Source: Vicinamibacteria bacterium (GTDB lineage Bacteria > Acidobacteriota > Vicinamibacteria > Vicinamibacterales > 2-12-FULL-66-21). Taken from it: 14,070 bases of DNA. The stretch covers positions 1 through 14,070 of the forward strand of contig JAICSD010000060.1 of the NCBI GenBank assembly GCA_025937075.1. Reading direction: 5' to 3'. The translations under genes and the position numbers were made by a program. Below the pieces are notes generated by a model, which saw only the letters and a list, made by a program, of their open reading frames with translations, did no database searches and was not told the DNA's origin. This document shows positions 6,704-14,070 of the stretch, piece by piece (position 1 is the first letter of the stretch; the number at the start of each line of letters is the position of its first letter).

Positions 6704-8062
6704 ATGACGGAGCCGACCGTCGTTCGCCGTTCCGCCCACTCGATCTCCCGTCGCGAGATTGATGCGGATGCGCTCAAAGTTCTGTACCGGCTGCACGAGC
6801 ACAACTACATTGCGTATCTGGTGGGCGGCAGCGTGCGCGATCTGCTGCTTCGCCGGCGGCCGAAGGACTTCGACGTCGGCACGTCCGCGCACCCACACCA
6901 GATCAAGAAGCTGTTCCGCAACTGCTGGATCATCGGCCGGCGTTTCCGTCTCGCCCACATCAAGTTCGGACCGAAGACCATCGAAGTGGCGACGTTCCGC
7001 CGGCAGATTGATCCGTCCGAAGTGCCGCCCGGAGTGGACGAAGCGATCGAGGCCGCGCCGGAACCGGCCGCGGGACCCGACGATTCCAAGGCGGAGCAGA
7101 CTCGCGCCGAGGGCACGCACCTGGCAAAGGCGCGCGCGCACGATCGCCTGATCCATCGCGACAACACGTTCGGCACGCCCGAAGAGGACGCGTTCCGCAG
7201 AGACTTCACCATCAACGCGCTCTTCTACGACATCGCGACGTTTTCGATCATCGATTACGTCAACGGTCTCGAAGATCTCGAGCGGCGGCTGATTCGATCG
7301 ATTGGGGATCCGGAAGTGCGATTCCTGGAGGATCCCGTGCGGATGCTTCGGGCAGTCGTGCTGGGCGCCCGCCTCTCGTTCGATCTCGATCCGCCGATTC
7401 TGGACGCGATCGATCGGCTGCGCCACGAGATCGAGCGCAGCGCGCCGGCGCGCCTGCTCGAGGAATATTTCAAGATACTCCGATCGGGATCCGCCGAGCG
7501 AAGCTTCCGGAGCCTGAAAGACACGAAGCTGCTCCGCGCGATTACCCCGGAGGTCGACAACGCACCGGCCGCGCTGTGGGAATCCGTTGCGCGTCTCGAC
7601 GAGTACCGCCAGCGATTCGCGTCCGCGCCCGACACGCTGACCAATTCCATACTTGCCGGCTCGCTGCTCGTGCCGCTTGGGCTCGCAGGAAGGCGCCAGC
7701 CGTTCTCAGCCGATCCGCTCCAGCGCCGCGTCGATCTCGGGATGCTGCAGGTGCCGCGCCGCGACGTCGAGCGGCTTCACCAGATTCTTGCCGTGCAGCC
7801 GCGGTTGCTCGATCTCCGCGCGCCCATTCGTGCGCAGCGCGCGCTTCTGCACCGGCACATCCTGAGCGAAGCGCTGACCTGGCTGGAGATCCACGCCGAG
7901 CGCCCGGACGTCCTGCAGCACTGGCGCTCGCTTCAGGCACAAGGGCTCGATCAGATCGCCCCCGGAGAGGCAGGCACGTTCTATCCACCTCCGCACCGCC
8001 GACGCCGGCGTCGACGGCGCCGCGGGCCGCGGACCCCGCGGGCCGCCGACGACGCAGATTAA
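6704..8062 (+). CDS. pcnB: Poly(A) polymerase / CCA-adding nucleotidyltransferase family protein
   Basis: 452 residues. Class II nucleotidyltransferases add A residues to RNA 3' ends or CCA to tRNAs, in the cytoplasm. The head domain has YLVGGSVRDLLL (GGSVRD 41-46) and DFDVGT with catalytic Asp55 and Asp57, then IEVATFRR and RRDFTINALFYD (165-176). The neck has DPVRMLRAVVLGARL (about 210-224), whose RMLRA form is that of PcnB-like enzymes. An Ala/Glu/Pro-rich insertion (about 104-150) lies between head strands where PAP proteins have a loop; it is longer than I recall for E. coli. The C terminus ends in nine arginines (432-440), then GPRTPRAADDAD. Poly(A) polymerase I of E. coli also has a basic C-terminal RNA-binding tail, which favours PAP over CCA activity, but sequence alone cannot settle it. 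No Shine-Dalgarno precedes the ATG. The last 22 bp overlap the first repeat copy at 8041. Confidence 0.9.
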   Translation: MTEPTVVRRSAHSISRREIDADALKVLYRLHEHNYIAYLVGGSVRDLLLRRRPKDFDVGTSAHPHQIKKLFRNCWIIGRRFRLAHIKFGPKTIEVATFRRQIDPSEVPPGVDEAIEAAPEPAAGPDDSKAEQTRAEGTHLAKARAHDRLIHRDNTFGTPEEDAFRRDFTINALFYDIATFSIIDYVNGLEDLERRLIRSIGDPEVRFLEDPVRMLRAVVLGARLSFDLDPPILDAIDRLRHEIERSAPARLLEEYFKILRSGSAERSFRSLKDTKLLRAITPEVDNAPAALWESVARLDEYRQRFASAPDTLTNSILAGSLLVPLGLAGRRQPFSADPLQRRVDLGMLQVPRRDVERLHQILAVQPRLLDLRAPIRAQRALLHRHILSEALTWLEIHAERPDVLQHWRSLQAQGLDQIAPGEAGTFYPPPHRRRRRRRRRGPRTPRAADDAD

Positions 8063-8093
8063 AGCTGGCCGCGGACGACGCGGACTCACGCGG
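8041..8093 (+). repeat. Tandem pair of GGCCGCGGACGACGCGGA-type repeat units
   Basis: Two units of 27 nt start at 8041 and 8067. They agree at about 21 of 27 positions: GGCCGC-S-GACGACGC-R-GA-Y-T and so on. The second unit opens with an 18-nt stretch identical to the minus strand at 5777-5794. The first unit encodes the last residues (AADDAD) and stop of pcnB, and the pair fills the 34-bp gap before the convergent response-regulator stop. GCGGA recurs every 9-10 nt in the second unit and beyond. Confidence 0.6.
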
Positions 8094-8096
8094 ACA

Positions 8097-8804
8097 TCAT
8101 TTTTGTACCGGGGATGCGACGAATCGGTAGCCCACGCCGCGCACGGTGAGCAGGTGCTCGGGCCGCGACGGCTCCGTTTCGATGTAGCGGCGGAGGCGCA
8201 CGACGAAGTTGTCGATCGCGCGCGTGTCGGTGTCCTCCCGCAGTTGCCACACGTGCTCGAGCATGGACTTGCGCGAAACGGCGCGCCCTTCGTGCTCGAT
8301 CAGATACCGGAGCAGGTTTGCCTCCATCAGCGTGAGCTTCAGCACGCGATCCTCGACGGTCAGCTCGAGCGTGTCGAAATCAATCGTTCGGCCATCGAAC
8401 GCGTAGCGATCGTGGCGCTGCTGCCGCGTCCAGGACGTCCGTCGAAGGAGGCTCCCGATGCGGGCGAGAAGAATGGCGAGCTCCGTCGGCTTGGGCAGAT
8501 AATCGTCCGCGCCGGCGGCAAATCCTTTCAACACGTCATCGGGACGTCCGTGCGCGGTCAGGATCAGCACCGGCACGTATTGCTGCCGCTGTCGCAGCTC
8601 GGCGACGACGCCGAAGCCGTCGATGCCCGGCAGCATCACATCGAGGACGACGAGATCGCAGGGGCGCGCGGGATCCATGAGCGCCTCGAGCGCCCGCTCG
8701 CCGGTCTCGACCACCTCCGCCTCGTATCCTTCCGCTTCCAGGTTGAAGCGCAAGACATCGGCGAGATGCTGCTCGTCCTCGACGATCAGAACGCGCTGCG
8801 CCAT
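8097..8804 (-). CDS. OmpR/PhoB-family response regulator
   Basis: 235 residues, the normal length of the family. The receiver domain (1-120) has the acidic pocket VEDE (Glu9, Asp10, Glu11), phosphoacceptor Asp55 in LVVLDVMLPGIDGFG, Thr83 (LILTAHG) and Lys105-Pro106 (YLPKP), so it should be phosphorylatable. The C-terminal winged helix (about 133-230) has LTLMEANLLRYLIEHEGRAVSRKSML, then TRAIDNFVVRLRRYIE as recognition helix and HLLTVRGVGYRF as wing. It starts 4 nt after the kinase stop, with no Shine-Dalgarno of its own, so it is translationally coupled and pairs with that kinase. Target genes are unknown; the desaturase upstream is one candidate. Its stop lies only 34 bp from the stop of convergent pcnB. 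Confidence 0.95.
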   Translation of the reverse strand: MAQRVLIVEDEQHLADVLRFNLEAEGYEAEVVETGERALEALMDPARPCDLVVLDVMLPGIDGFGVVAELRQRQQYVPVLILTAHGRPDDVLKGFAAGADDYLPKPTELAILLARIGSLLRRTSWTRQQRHDRYAFDGRTIDFDTLELTVEDRVLKLTLMEANLLRYLIEHEGRAVSRKSMLEHVWQLREDTDTRAIDNFVVRLRRYIETEPSRPEHLLTVRGVGYRFVASPVQK

Positions 8805-8808
8805 GGCG

Positions 8809-9717
8809 TCAGGCGGACGCGGACGGAGCGGGCGGAAGCAGCAGCGTGAACGTGCTGCCGCGTCCCGCGCCGGGACTCTCGGCGTAGGCGCGTCCTCCGT
8901 GCCGGCGCGCCACCGAGCGAACGATGAAGAGGCCGAGGCCGCTGCCTTTGGTGCGCACGGCGACGCTCGCGGGGATGCGGTAGAACCGGCGGAAGATCCG
9001 CTTCAACTCCGCCGGCGAGATCCCGACACCGTTATCCGAGACGCGCAGCGCGAGGCGGCGATCGTCGAGCTCCTCCAGCTCCACGCGGACGCGCACGTCC
9101 CTCGGCGAGTACTTGATGGCATTGTCGAGGAGATTCCAGACGGCGGCCTTCAGCTCGTCGCCGTCGCCGAGCACCACCGGCTCCATGCGCGTGTGCTGGA
9201 CGAACTCGAGCGCGTCCGGTGCGAGATGAAACCGCGTCCTCCCCAGTTCGACGCATTCGCGCGCGATGTCGCCGAGATTCAGTGGGACGCGCGCGACGCG
9301 CCGCAGCCGCGATCCCGTGGCGCCCGCGCGAAGCACCTGCTCGATCGTGTGGAGCAGCCGATCGCTGTCGTCCAGCATGATCCGGTAGAACTCGCGCCGC
9401 TTGGCTTCGTCGAGATCGCGCGACTGCAGCGTCTGTAGATACAGCCGGATCGACGCAACCGGCGTCTTCAGCTCGTGGGTGACGGCATTGATGAAGGAGT
9501 CGTGCTGCTCGTTGCGCCGGATTTCGCGGACGAGAAAGATCGTGTTGAGCACGAGGCCCGCGATGATGACGAGGAAGAAGATGACGCCCAGGACGGCCAG
9601 GACGCCCTCGCGCCAGTTCAGCACCAGCCAGCTCACGTTGAGCGTGACCGCGAGGGCGACGAGGCAGGCCCCGAGGACGATGAAGAAGATGACCGACCGT
9701 CGTCGGCCGCTGATCAT
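8809..9717 (-). CDS. Membrane sensor histidine kinase with two TM helices and no external domain
   Basis: 302 residues. Two hydrophobic helices (about 8-33 and 38-62) are separated by only a few residues (NWREG), and there is no periplasmic domain, HAMP or PAS. DHp helix 1 follows directly: NAVTHELKTPVASIRL with phospho-acceptor His81. The ATP-binding domain has the N box NLLDNAIKYS (Asn199), G1 box DNGVG (228-232), F-box-like IFRRFYRI (241-248) and G2 box GSGLGL (258-263), all intact. Such short two-helix sensors resemble intramembrane-sensing kinases, which read signals in or at the membrane. It is followed after 4 nt by its response regulator and preceded on the same strand by a fatty-acid desaturase gene 39 bp away. 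Confidence 0.94.
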   Translation of the reverse strand: MISGRRRSVIFFIVLGACLVALAVTLNVSWLVLNWREGVLAVLGVIFFLVIIAGLVLNTIFLVREIRRNEQHDSFINAVTHELKTPVASIRLYLQTLQSRDLDEAKRREFYRIMLDDSDRLLHTIEQVLRAGATGSRLRRVARVPLNLGDIARECVELGRTRFHLAPDALEFVQHTRMEPVVLGDGDELKAAVWNLLDNAIKYSPRDVRVRVELEELDDRRLALRVSDNGVGISPAELKRIFRRFYRIPASVAVRTKGSGLGLFIVRSVARRHGGRAYAESPGAGRGSTFTLLLPPAPSASA

Positions 9718-9723
9718 GGAGTA

Positions 9724-9729
9724 AGGATA
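9724..9729 (-). promoter_or_regulatory. Possible -10 (TATCCT) before the kinase gene
   Basis: TATCCT on the minus strand ends exactly 6 nt before the kinase ATG, which has no Shine-Dalgarno. This geometry would give a leaderless kinase-regulator mRNA, separate from the desaturase gene. No -35 is visible, because the palindrome at 9732-9750 occupies that place, so support is weak. Confidence 0.3.
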
Positions 9730-9731
9730 CC

Positions 9732-9756
9732 GCGGCCCTTTCAGGGCCGCCTGGAG

Positions 9757-9761
<5 letters not shown>
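9732..9761 (-). repeat. Palindromic repeat copy 3, between desaturase and kinase genes
   Basis: GCGGCCCT (9732-9739) and AGGGCCGC (9743-9750) form a perfect 8-bp stem with a TTC loop. On the minus strand the flank reads CGTAGCTCCAGGC before the stem, sharing the GTAG lead-in with the polA-leader copies. That GTAG supplies the desaturase TAG stop. The hairpin could act as a terminator or mRNA end after the desaturase gene, but there is no T-tract. Confidence 0.55.
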
Positions 9762-10617
<856 letters not shown>

Positions 10618-10621
10618 CGAG

Positions 10622-10627
10622 TCTCCT
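10622..10627 (-). promoter_or_regulatory. Shine-Dalgarno (AGGAGA) fixing the desaturase GTG start
   Basis: AGGAGA on the minus strand lies 4 nt before the GTG at 10615-10617. It is one of the clearest ribosome binding sites in the window and supports a GTG start over internal ATGs. Confidence 0.7.
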
Positions 10628-10668
10628 GTCTGAAAGAACCTTCAACGTAACAGGGATCCGGCGTCCGG

Positions 10669-10674
10669 ATTGTA
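10669..10674 (-). promoter_or_regulatory. Possible -10 (TACAAT) of the desaturase gene
   Basis: TACAAT on the minus strand lies about 51 nt before the GTG and would leave a leader of some 45 nt with the AGGAGA site. No good -35 is seen. The palindrome at 10697-10718 lies just upstream of it. Confidence 0.35.
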
Positions 10675-10696
10675 AGAGTTCTGTACTCGCGTAAGT

Positions 10697-10718
10697 GCTT
10701 CCGCCTGAAGGCGGAAGC
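10697..10718. repeat. Perfect palindrome (copy 4), between serC and desaturase genes
   Basis: GCTTCCGCC (10697-10705) and GGCGGAAGC (10710-10718) pair perfectly over 9 bp around a TGAA loop. The core GCCTGAAGGC is shared with the palindromes at 1976, 2010 and 9732. It lies 3' of serC and upstream of the putative desaturase promoter, so it could end serC transcription or protect its mRNA. No T-tract follows on either strand. Apart from it and the promoter, the 178-bp gap shows nothing else I can support. Confidence 0.6.
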
Positions 10719-10795
10719 CACGGACAGCGGGGCCGAGACGCACGTGCCGGCGTGCGCAATTCCGTGCAGCTATGCGTTGTTCACTCGGCGTTCCA

Positions 10796-11890
10796 CTATC
10801 CGTTCTTTCTTTCGAACTCGCGCATGAGCTCGACGAGTGCGTCGACGCCCGGCTCCGGGAACGCGGTGTAGAGCGAGGCGCGGATGCCGCCGACGGACCG
10901 GTGCCCCTTCAGGCCGTCGAGCCCCGCCGCGGTCGCCTCCGCGGTGAACTTCTTCTCGAGCTCCTCGGAGGGCAGCCGGAACGTGACGTTCATCCGTGAG
11001 CGGCTGTCCGTCTGCGCATGACCGCGATAGAACCCGGTCCGATCGATTTCCGCGTACAGCTTGTCCGCCTTGCGGATGTTGTGCTTCTCCATGGCGGCGA
11101 GGCCACCCTGTTTGAGGAGCCACTTCATCACGAGGCGCATCACGTAAATGGGAAACACGGGCGGCGTGTTGTAGAGGGACTTGCTCTCGGCATGGACGGC
11201 GTAGCTGAGCATCGTGTGCAGCGTCGCCGGTGAGCGCGGCAGTAGATCGTCACGAATGATCACGACCGTTACGCCCGCGGGCGCGAGATTCTTCTGCGCC
11301 CCCGCGTAGATCAGCGCGTGCCGGGCGACGTCGATCGGCCGGCTGAAGATGTCGGAGGAGGCGTCGGACACGAGCGGAACCCTGCCGGTCTCCGGCAGCC
11401 AGTGCCACTCGGTTCCATAGATCGTGTTGTTCGACGTGATGTGAACGTACCCCGCCGATGGATCGAGCCGGAGCTCCTGCTGCGCCGGGATGCGCGTGAA
11501 CTTCTCCGACTCCGTCGATCCCGCGATCTGCACCGTGCCGACGCGCCTGGCCTCTTTCACCGCCTTTTGCGACCACACGCCGGTCACGATGTAGTCGGCA
11601 GCGCCGCCGGCGGGAAGCAGGTTGAGCGGCACCATCGAGAACTGCAGGCTCGCTCCGCCCTGCAGGAACAGCACACGGTAATTCGACGGAATGCCTGCGA
11701 GCTCGCGCATGTCCGCCTCGCAGCCCTGGATGATCCCATCGAAGGTCTTCGAGCGATGGCTGATCTCCAGCACGGACATCCCGACGCCCGGCAGCGCCAG
11801 CAGATCGCGCTGCGCTTCCTCGAGAACCTCGACGGGCAGGACAGCAGGGCCCGCAGAGAAGTTGAAGACACGTGTCGTTGTGGTCGGCAT
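10796..11890 (-). CDS. serC: Phosphoserine aminotransferase
   Basis: 364 residues, the usual length. SerC is a PLP enzyme that converts 3-phosphohydroxypyruvate and glutamate to phosphoserine, the second step of serine synthesis, and also serves vitamin B6 synthesis in many bacteria. The start reads MPTTTTRVFNFSAGPAVLPVEV, the family's FSAGPA(A/V)LP opening. Further signatures are GMSVLEISHRSKTF, FLQGGAS (76-81), SNNTIYGTEW, VSDASSDIFSRP and the PLP-binding Lys200 in YAGAQKNLAPAG. The C terminus has GGIRASLYTAFP. The ATG at 11890 is preceded by AGAGG 5 nt away. It begins 15 nt after the serA stop, so it is the third gene of the DUF1015-serA-serC operon. Confidence 0.97.
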   Translation of the reverse strand: MPTTTTRVFNFSAGPAVLPVEVLEEAQRDLLALPGVGMSVLEISHRSKTFDGIIQGCEADMRELAGIPSNYRVLFLQGGASLQFSMVPLNLLPAGGAADYIVTGVWSQKAVKEARRVGTVQIAGSTESEKFTRIPAQQELRLDPSAGYVHITSNNTIYGTEWHWLPETGRVPLVSDASSDIFSRPIDVARHALIYAGAQKNLAPAGVTVVIIRDDLLPRSPATLHTMLSYAVHAESKSLYNTPPVFPIYVMRLVMKWLLKQGGLAAMEKHNIRKADKLYAEIDRTGFYRGHAQTDSRSRMNVTFRLPSEELEKKFTAEATAAGLDGLKGHRSVGGIRASLYTAFPEPGVDALVELMREFERKNG

Positions 11891-11905
11891 GACTACCTCT
11901 ACTCG

Positions 11906-13156
11906 TTACAAACAGACAACCTGCAGATCCAGGATGTCCCCGTTTCCAGACTTGATGCGATCGCAGAGCGTTCGATCGGGCGCCCCATCGAGATTGATCC
12001 GCGCCACGGCGGCCTCGGCCCCTTCGAAAACGATGTTCTCCGTTTCCTGGACGTTCAGGTTCGCCTCGCGCAGATGGTGAAAGACGTGCGCGAGGACGCC
12101 GGGACGATCCTTGTGTCTGACGACCAGCATGTGCGTGGCCGGCGTGCGCTGTGCCAGATTCACGACGTTCGGAACGTGGCCGGTTTCCTTGTAGCTGCGG
12201 ATGATCCGCACGGTCTCGGCAGCAATCGCCTCTTGTGACTGCTCCGTGGAGGCCCCGATGTGATGTGTACCGGACACACCGGGCAGCGCGACAATCGCGT
12301 CCTCGAACGCGCCCGTCGCTGCCGCGGGTTCCGCCGCGAAGACATCGAGGCCGGCCCGGATTCCACGCTCCTTCACCGCAGCCGCGAGCGCGGCCTCGTC
12401 GACGACCTCGCCGCGCGACGTGTTGATGAAGATCGCGCCGGGCGTCAGGCTCGAGAGCAGCTCCGCGTTCACCATCCCCTTCGTTTCGGCGCTCAGCGCC
12501 ACGTGGACGCTCAGGATGTCGGCGCGCGACGCGACGGCGACCGGTGAAGGTGCGAGATCGATGGGGATCGTGCGCAGCGCCGCTTCGAGCCCGAGCGAAC
12601 GCGCCTCCTCTTCGCTCAACGGCCGCGCCTCACCGTCGAAGCGGCGGCTCCAGAGCACGACGGGCAGGCCGAAGCCCGCCGCGCGCCGAATCATCTCCTG
12701 CGCGATTGACCCGATCCCGAGCAGGCCGAGCGTGCGGCCGTAGAGCCCGCGAGCCTTGGAGTACTCCTGCTTGTTCCACGTTCCGGCGCGCAGATCGGCC
12801 GCGTTCTCCGGTATCCGCCGATCCAGCGCCAGCATCAATCCGAACGCGAGCTCCGCGACGGCGATCGCGTTCTTGCCCGGGCAGTTCGATACGTAGATGC
12901 CGCGCGCGGACGCTCCCGTCACATCGATCGTGTTGTAGCCCGCGCCCGCCCTCACGATGAGCGACAACGGACCCGCGTCCAGCATCTCGCGCGTGACTCT
13001 CGTGCCGCGGACGACCAGAACGTTGGCCGCGTGCACCTGCAGCGCGTTCAGGAGCGACGCATCCTTCAGTTCCGGCTCGTAGACGACCTCACAGCCGGCG
13101 CCGCGGAGACCCTCGAGGCCGCTGCTCTCGAACTTGTCCGCGACGAGGACCTTCAT
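11906..13156 (-). CDS. serA: D-3-phosphoglycerate dehydrogenase with C-terminal ACT domain
   Basis: 416 residues. SerA oxidises 3-phosphoglycerate to 3-phosphohydroxypyruvate, the committed step of serine synthesis. Substrate-domain landmarks are VRAGAGYNTID (68-78) and NAIAVAELAFGLML. The Rossmann motif is GLLGIGSIAQ (144-153). The catalytic set is Arg248 (NTSRGEVVDEAAL), Glu276 (DVFAAEPA) and His299 (GTHHIGAST). An ACT domain (343-416, MLVVRHKDRPGVLAHVF) suggests feedback by serine. The segment after the second Rossmann strand (WSRRF, 169-173) lacks the acidic residue expected for NAD and is followed by an extra loop of about 15 residues (to 205). The ATG at 13156 overlaps the DUF1015 stop by 4 nt (ATGA). 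The frame is open further upstream, but that part is antisense-free overlap with DUF1015 in another frame and is not coding. Confidence 0.96.
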   Translation of the reverse strand: MKVLVADKFESSGLEGLRGAGCEVVYEPELKDASLLNALQVHAANVLVVRGTRVTREMLDAGPLSLIVRAGAGYNTIDVTGASARGIYVSNCPGKNAIAVAELAFGLMLALDRRIPENAADLRAGTWNKQEYSKARGLYGRTLGLLGIGSIAQEMIRRAAGFGLPVVLWSRRFDGEARPLSEEEARSLGLEAALRTIPIDLAPSPVAVASRADILSVHVALSAETKGMVNAELLSSLTPGAIFINTSRGEVVDEAALAAAVKERGIRAGLDVFAAEPAAATGAFEDAIVALPGVSGTHHIGASTEQSQEAIAAETVRIIRSYKETGHVPNVVNLAQRTPATHMLVVRHKDRPGVLAHVFHHLREANLNVQETENIVFEGAEAAVARINLDGAPDRTLCDRIKSGNGDILDLQVVCL

Positions 13157-14070
13157 ATGAGGTGGACGAGGAGGCCGTCTCTCAGCTTCGGCTCGAACCA
13201 CGTCGACTTCGGCGGCATGATGCCCCCTTCGTCGGAGATCGACATCAGATCGTCGATCGTGACGGGGAACATCGAAAACGCCACCGCCGCCTGACCGCTG
13301 TCGACGGCGCGCTGCAGCGCCGCCGTCCCGCGCGCCCCTCCGATGAAGTCGATGCGCTTGTCCGTGCGTATGTCGCCGATGCCGAGCAACGGCTCCAGCA
13401 CGTGCTGCTGCAGCAGCGCGACGTCGAGCGAGGCCGCGCGCGAGGCATCCGCCGGCGCGGCGGCCGAGAGATCGATCGAGTGCCACGCCCCAGCCGCGTA
13501 CATCGAGACCTGTCCCTTGTGAAGCGGCGCCGGGCCCGCCTTCGAGACCGGCAACCGCGCACGCAAGCGGTCGAGAAACCCTTCTTCCGTCTGCCCGCCC
13601 AGATCCTTCACGAGACGGTTGTAGGCAAGGATCTGCACGCGATCGTCGGGGAACGCGACGGCGATGAACGTGTTCGCCTCCGCGGAGCTGCCGCCGAGTT
13701 CGCCGCGCGCTCGCGCGGCACTCGCCGCGCGATGGTGACCGTCGGCAATGTACAGCGCGGGAACGTCGCGGAAAGCGTCCACGAACGCGGTGGACTCGTC
13801 CCCTATCTTCCACACCGTATGCGACACGCCATCGTCCGCCCGGACGTCGTAGAGGGGCGTGCGGCTCGACGCCGCTTCGATCAGACGCGACAGCGTGTGC
13901 GTCGCCTTGAACGCGAGGAACACGATGCCGGTCTGCGCGCGCAGCTCGACGATGTGCCGCGTTCGATCGTCTTCCTTGTCGCGCCGCGTGCGCTCGTGCT
14001 TCTTGATGACGTCGCCGTCGTATTCGTCGAGCGAGAAGCACGCGGCGATGCCCGTCTGCTCGTGCGCACC
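13153..14070 (-). CDS. DUF1015 family protein, 3' part (start lies beyond the right edge)
   Basis: 305 residues are visible, open to the window edge at 14070; the family is usually about 400 residues, so roughly 100 are missing at the N terminus. GTG at 13923 is an internal valine, not a start: the codons before it read EQTGIAACFSLDEYDGD and KKHERTRRDKEDDRTRHI, typical of DUF1015. The hallmark ADGHHRAASA motif is encoded near 13723-13746, and the C terminus has EGGIMPPKSTWFEPKLRDGLL. The biochemical role is not established to my knowledge. The DGHHR motif recalls the ParB/sulfiredoxin-like superfamily that includes free-serine kinases (SerK, SbnI), and the 4-nt overlap with serA ties it to serine metabolism. 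Both points are inference. Confidence 0.88.
   Translation of the reverse strand, partial: GAHEQTGIAACFSLDEYDGDVIKKHERTRRDKEDDRTRHIVELRAQTGIVFLAFKATHTLSRLIEAASSRTPLYDVRADDGVSHTVWKIGDESTAFVDAFRDVPALYIADGHHRAASAARARGELGGSSAEANTFIAVAFPDDRVQILAYNRLVKDLGGQTEEGFLDRLRARLPVSKAGPAPLHKGQVSMYAAGAWHSIDLSAAAPADASRAASLDVALLQQHVLEPLLGIGDIRTDKRIDFIGGARGTAALQRAVDSGQAAVAFSMFPVTIDDLMSISDEGGIMPPKSTWFEPKLRDGLLVHLI

Noticed and set aside
8041..8100. CRISPR-like array from the spaced GCGGA repeats
   Set aside because: Units are only 26-27 nt apart with no unique spacers and no cas genes nearby.
9732..9750. Rho-independent terminator after the desaturase gene
   Set aside because: The stem is strong but is followed by GGTATCC rather than a T-tract, and it fits the repeat family better.
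11318..12238. 306-codon open frame on the plus strand opposite serC and serA
   Set aside because: Antisense shadow with no motif; both minus-strand genes are certain.
13157..14041. Open frame extending serA upstream by 295 codons
   Set aside because: It overlaps the DUF1015 gene in another frame, is Arg/Ala-rich without motifs, and SerA begins properly at MKVLVADKFE.

Overview
The window looks like a piece of an Acidobacteriota chromosome, most likely the class Vicinamibacteria (old subdivision 6). It is GC-rich. It carries a PadR regulator whose wording matches the acidobacterial PadR family that normally sits next to duplicated MacB-like permeases. It also carries a large secreted protein of carboxypeptidase-regulatory-like repeats of the kind abundant in that group. 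The taxonomic call is inference from gene style; no rRNA is present.

Layout. 1-1179 (+) is the 3' end of a repeat-rich secreted protein, converging on and overlapping a C-terminally anchored lipoprotein gene (1106-1936, -). Divergent from the lipoprotein is polA (2048-4741, +), whose leader region holds two head-to-head palindromic repeats. Next come a padR gene (about 4796-5152, +), a broken nucleotidyltransferase gene (5153-5487) and a small intact partner gene joined to it by a TGATG overlap (5487-5723). A secreted helical-repeat protein (5795-6640, -) faces away from a poly(A) polymerase / CCA-adding enzyme gene, pcnB (6704-8062, +), that starts 8 nt after a perfect extended -10. From there to the end all genes are on the minus strand. 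In transcription order they are DUF1015 (runs off the right edge), serA and serC, forming a tight serine-biosynthesis operon, then a fatty-acid desaturase, a histidine kinase and an OmpR-type response regulator.

How the genes work together. SerA and SerC catalyse the first two steps from 3-phosphoglycerate to phosphoserine. The DUF1015 protein overlaps serA by 4 nt and has a DGHHR motif, so it is a candidate partner in serine metabolism. The kinase has two membrane helices and essentially no external sensor domain, and it follows a membrane-lipid desaturase gene on the same strand; this suggests, but does not prove, membrane-state sensing. PolA keeps its 5' nuclease and polymerase motifs but lacks most proofreading residues, and has Tyr where E. 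coli Pol I has Phe762.

The less ordinary content lies between and at the ends of genes. There are two families of small dispersed repeats: palindromes with a GCC-TTYA-GGC core (four copies) and a GGCCGCGGACGACGCGGA unit (three copies). Some copies contribute stop codons to neighbouring genes. There is also a probable deletion scar between padR and the nucleotidyltransferase remnant, and several promoters placed so close to start codons that leaderless mRNAs are likely. I did not find a convincing new defence or mobile system. The nearest thing is the decayed two-gene nucleotidyltransferase module.
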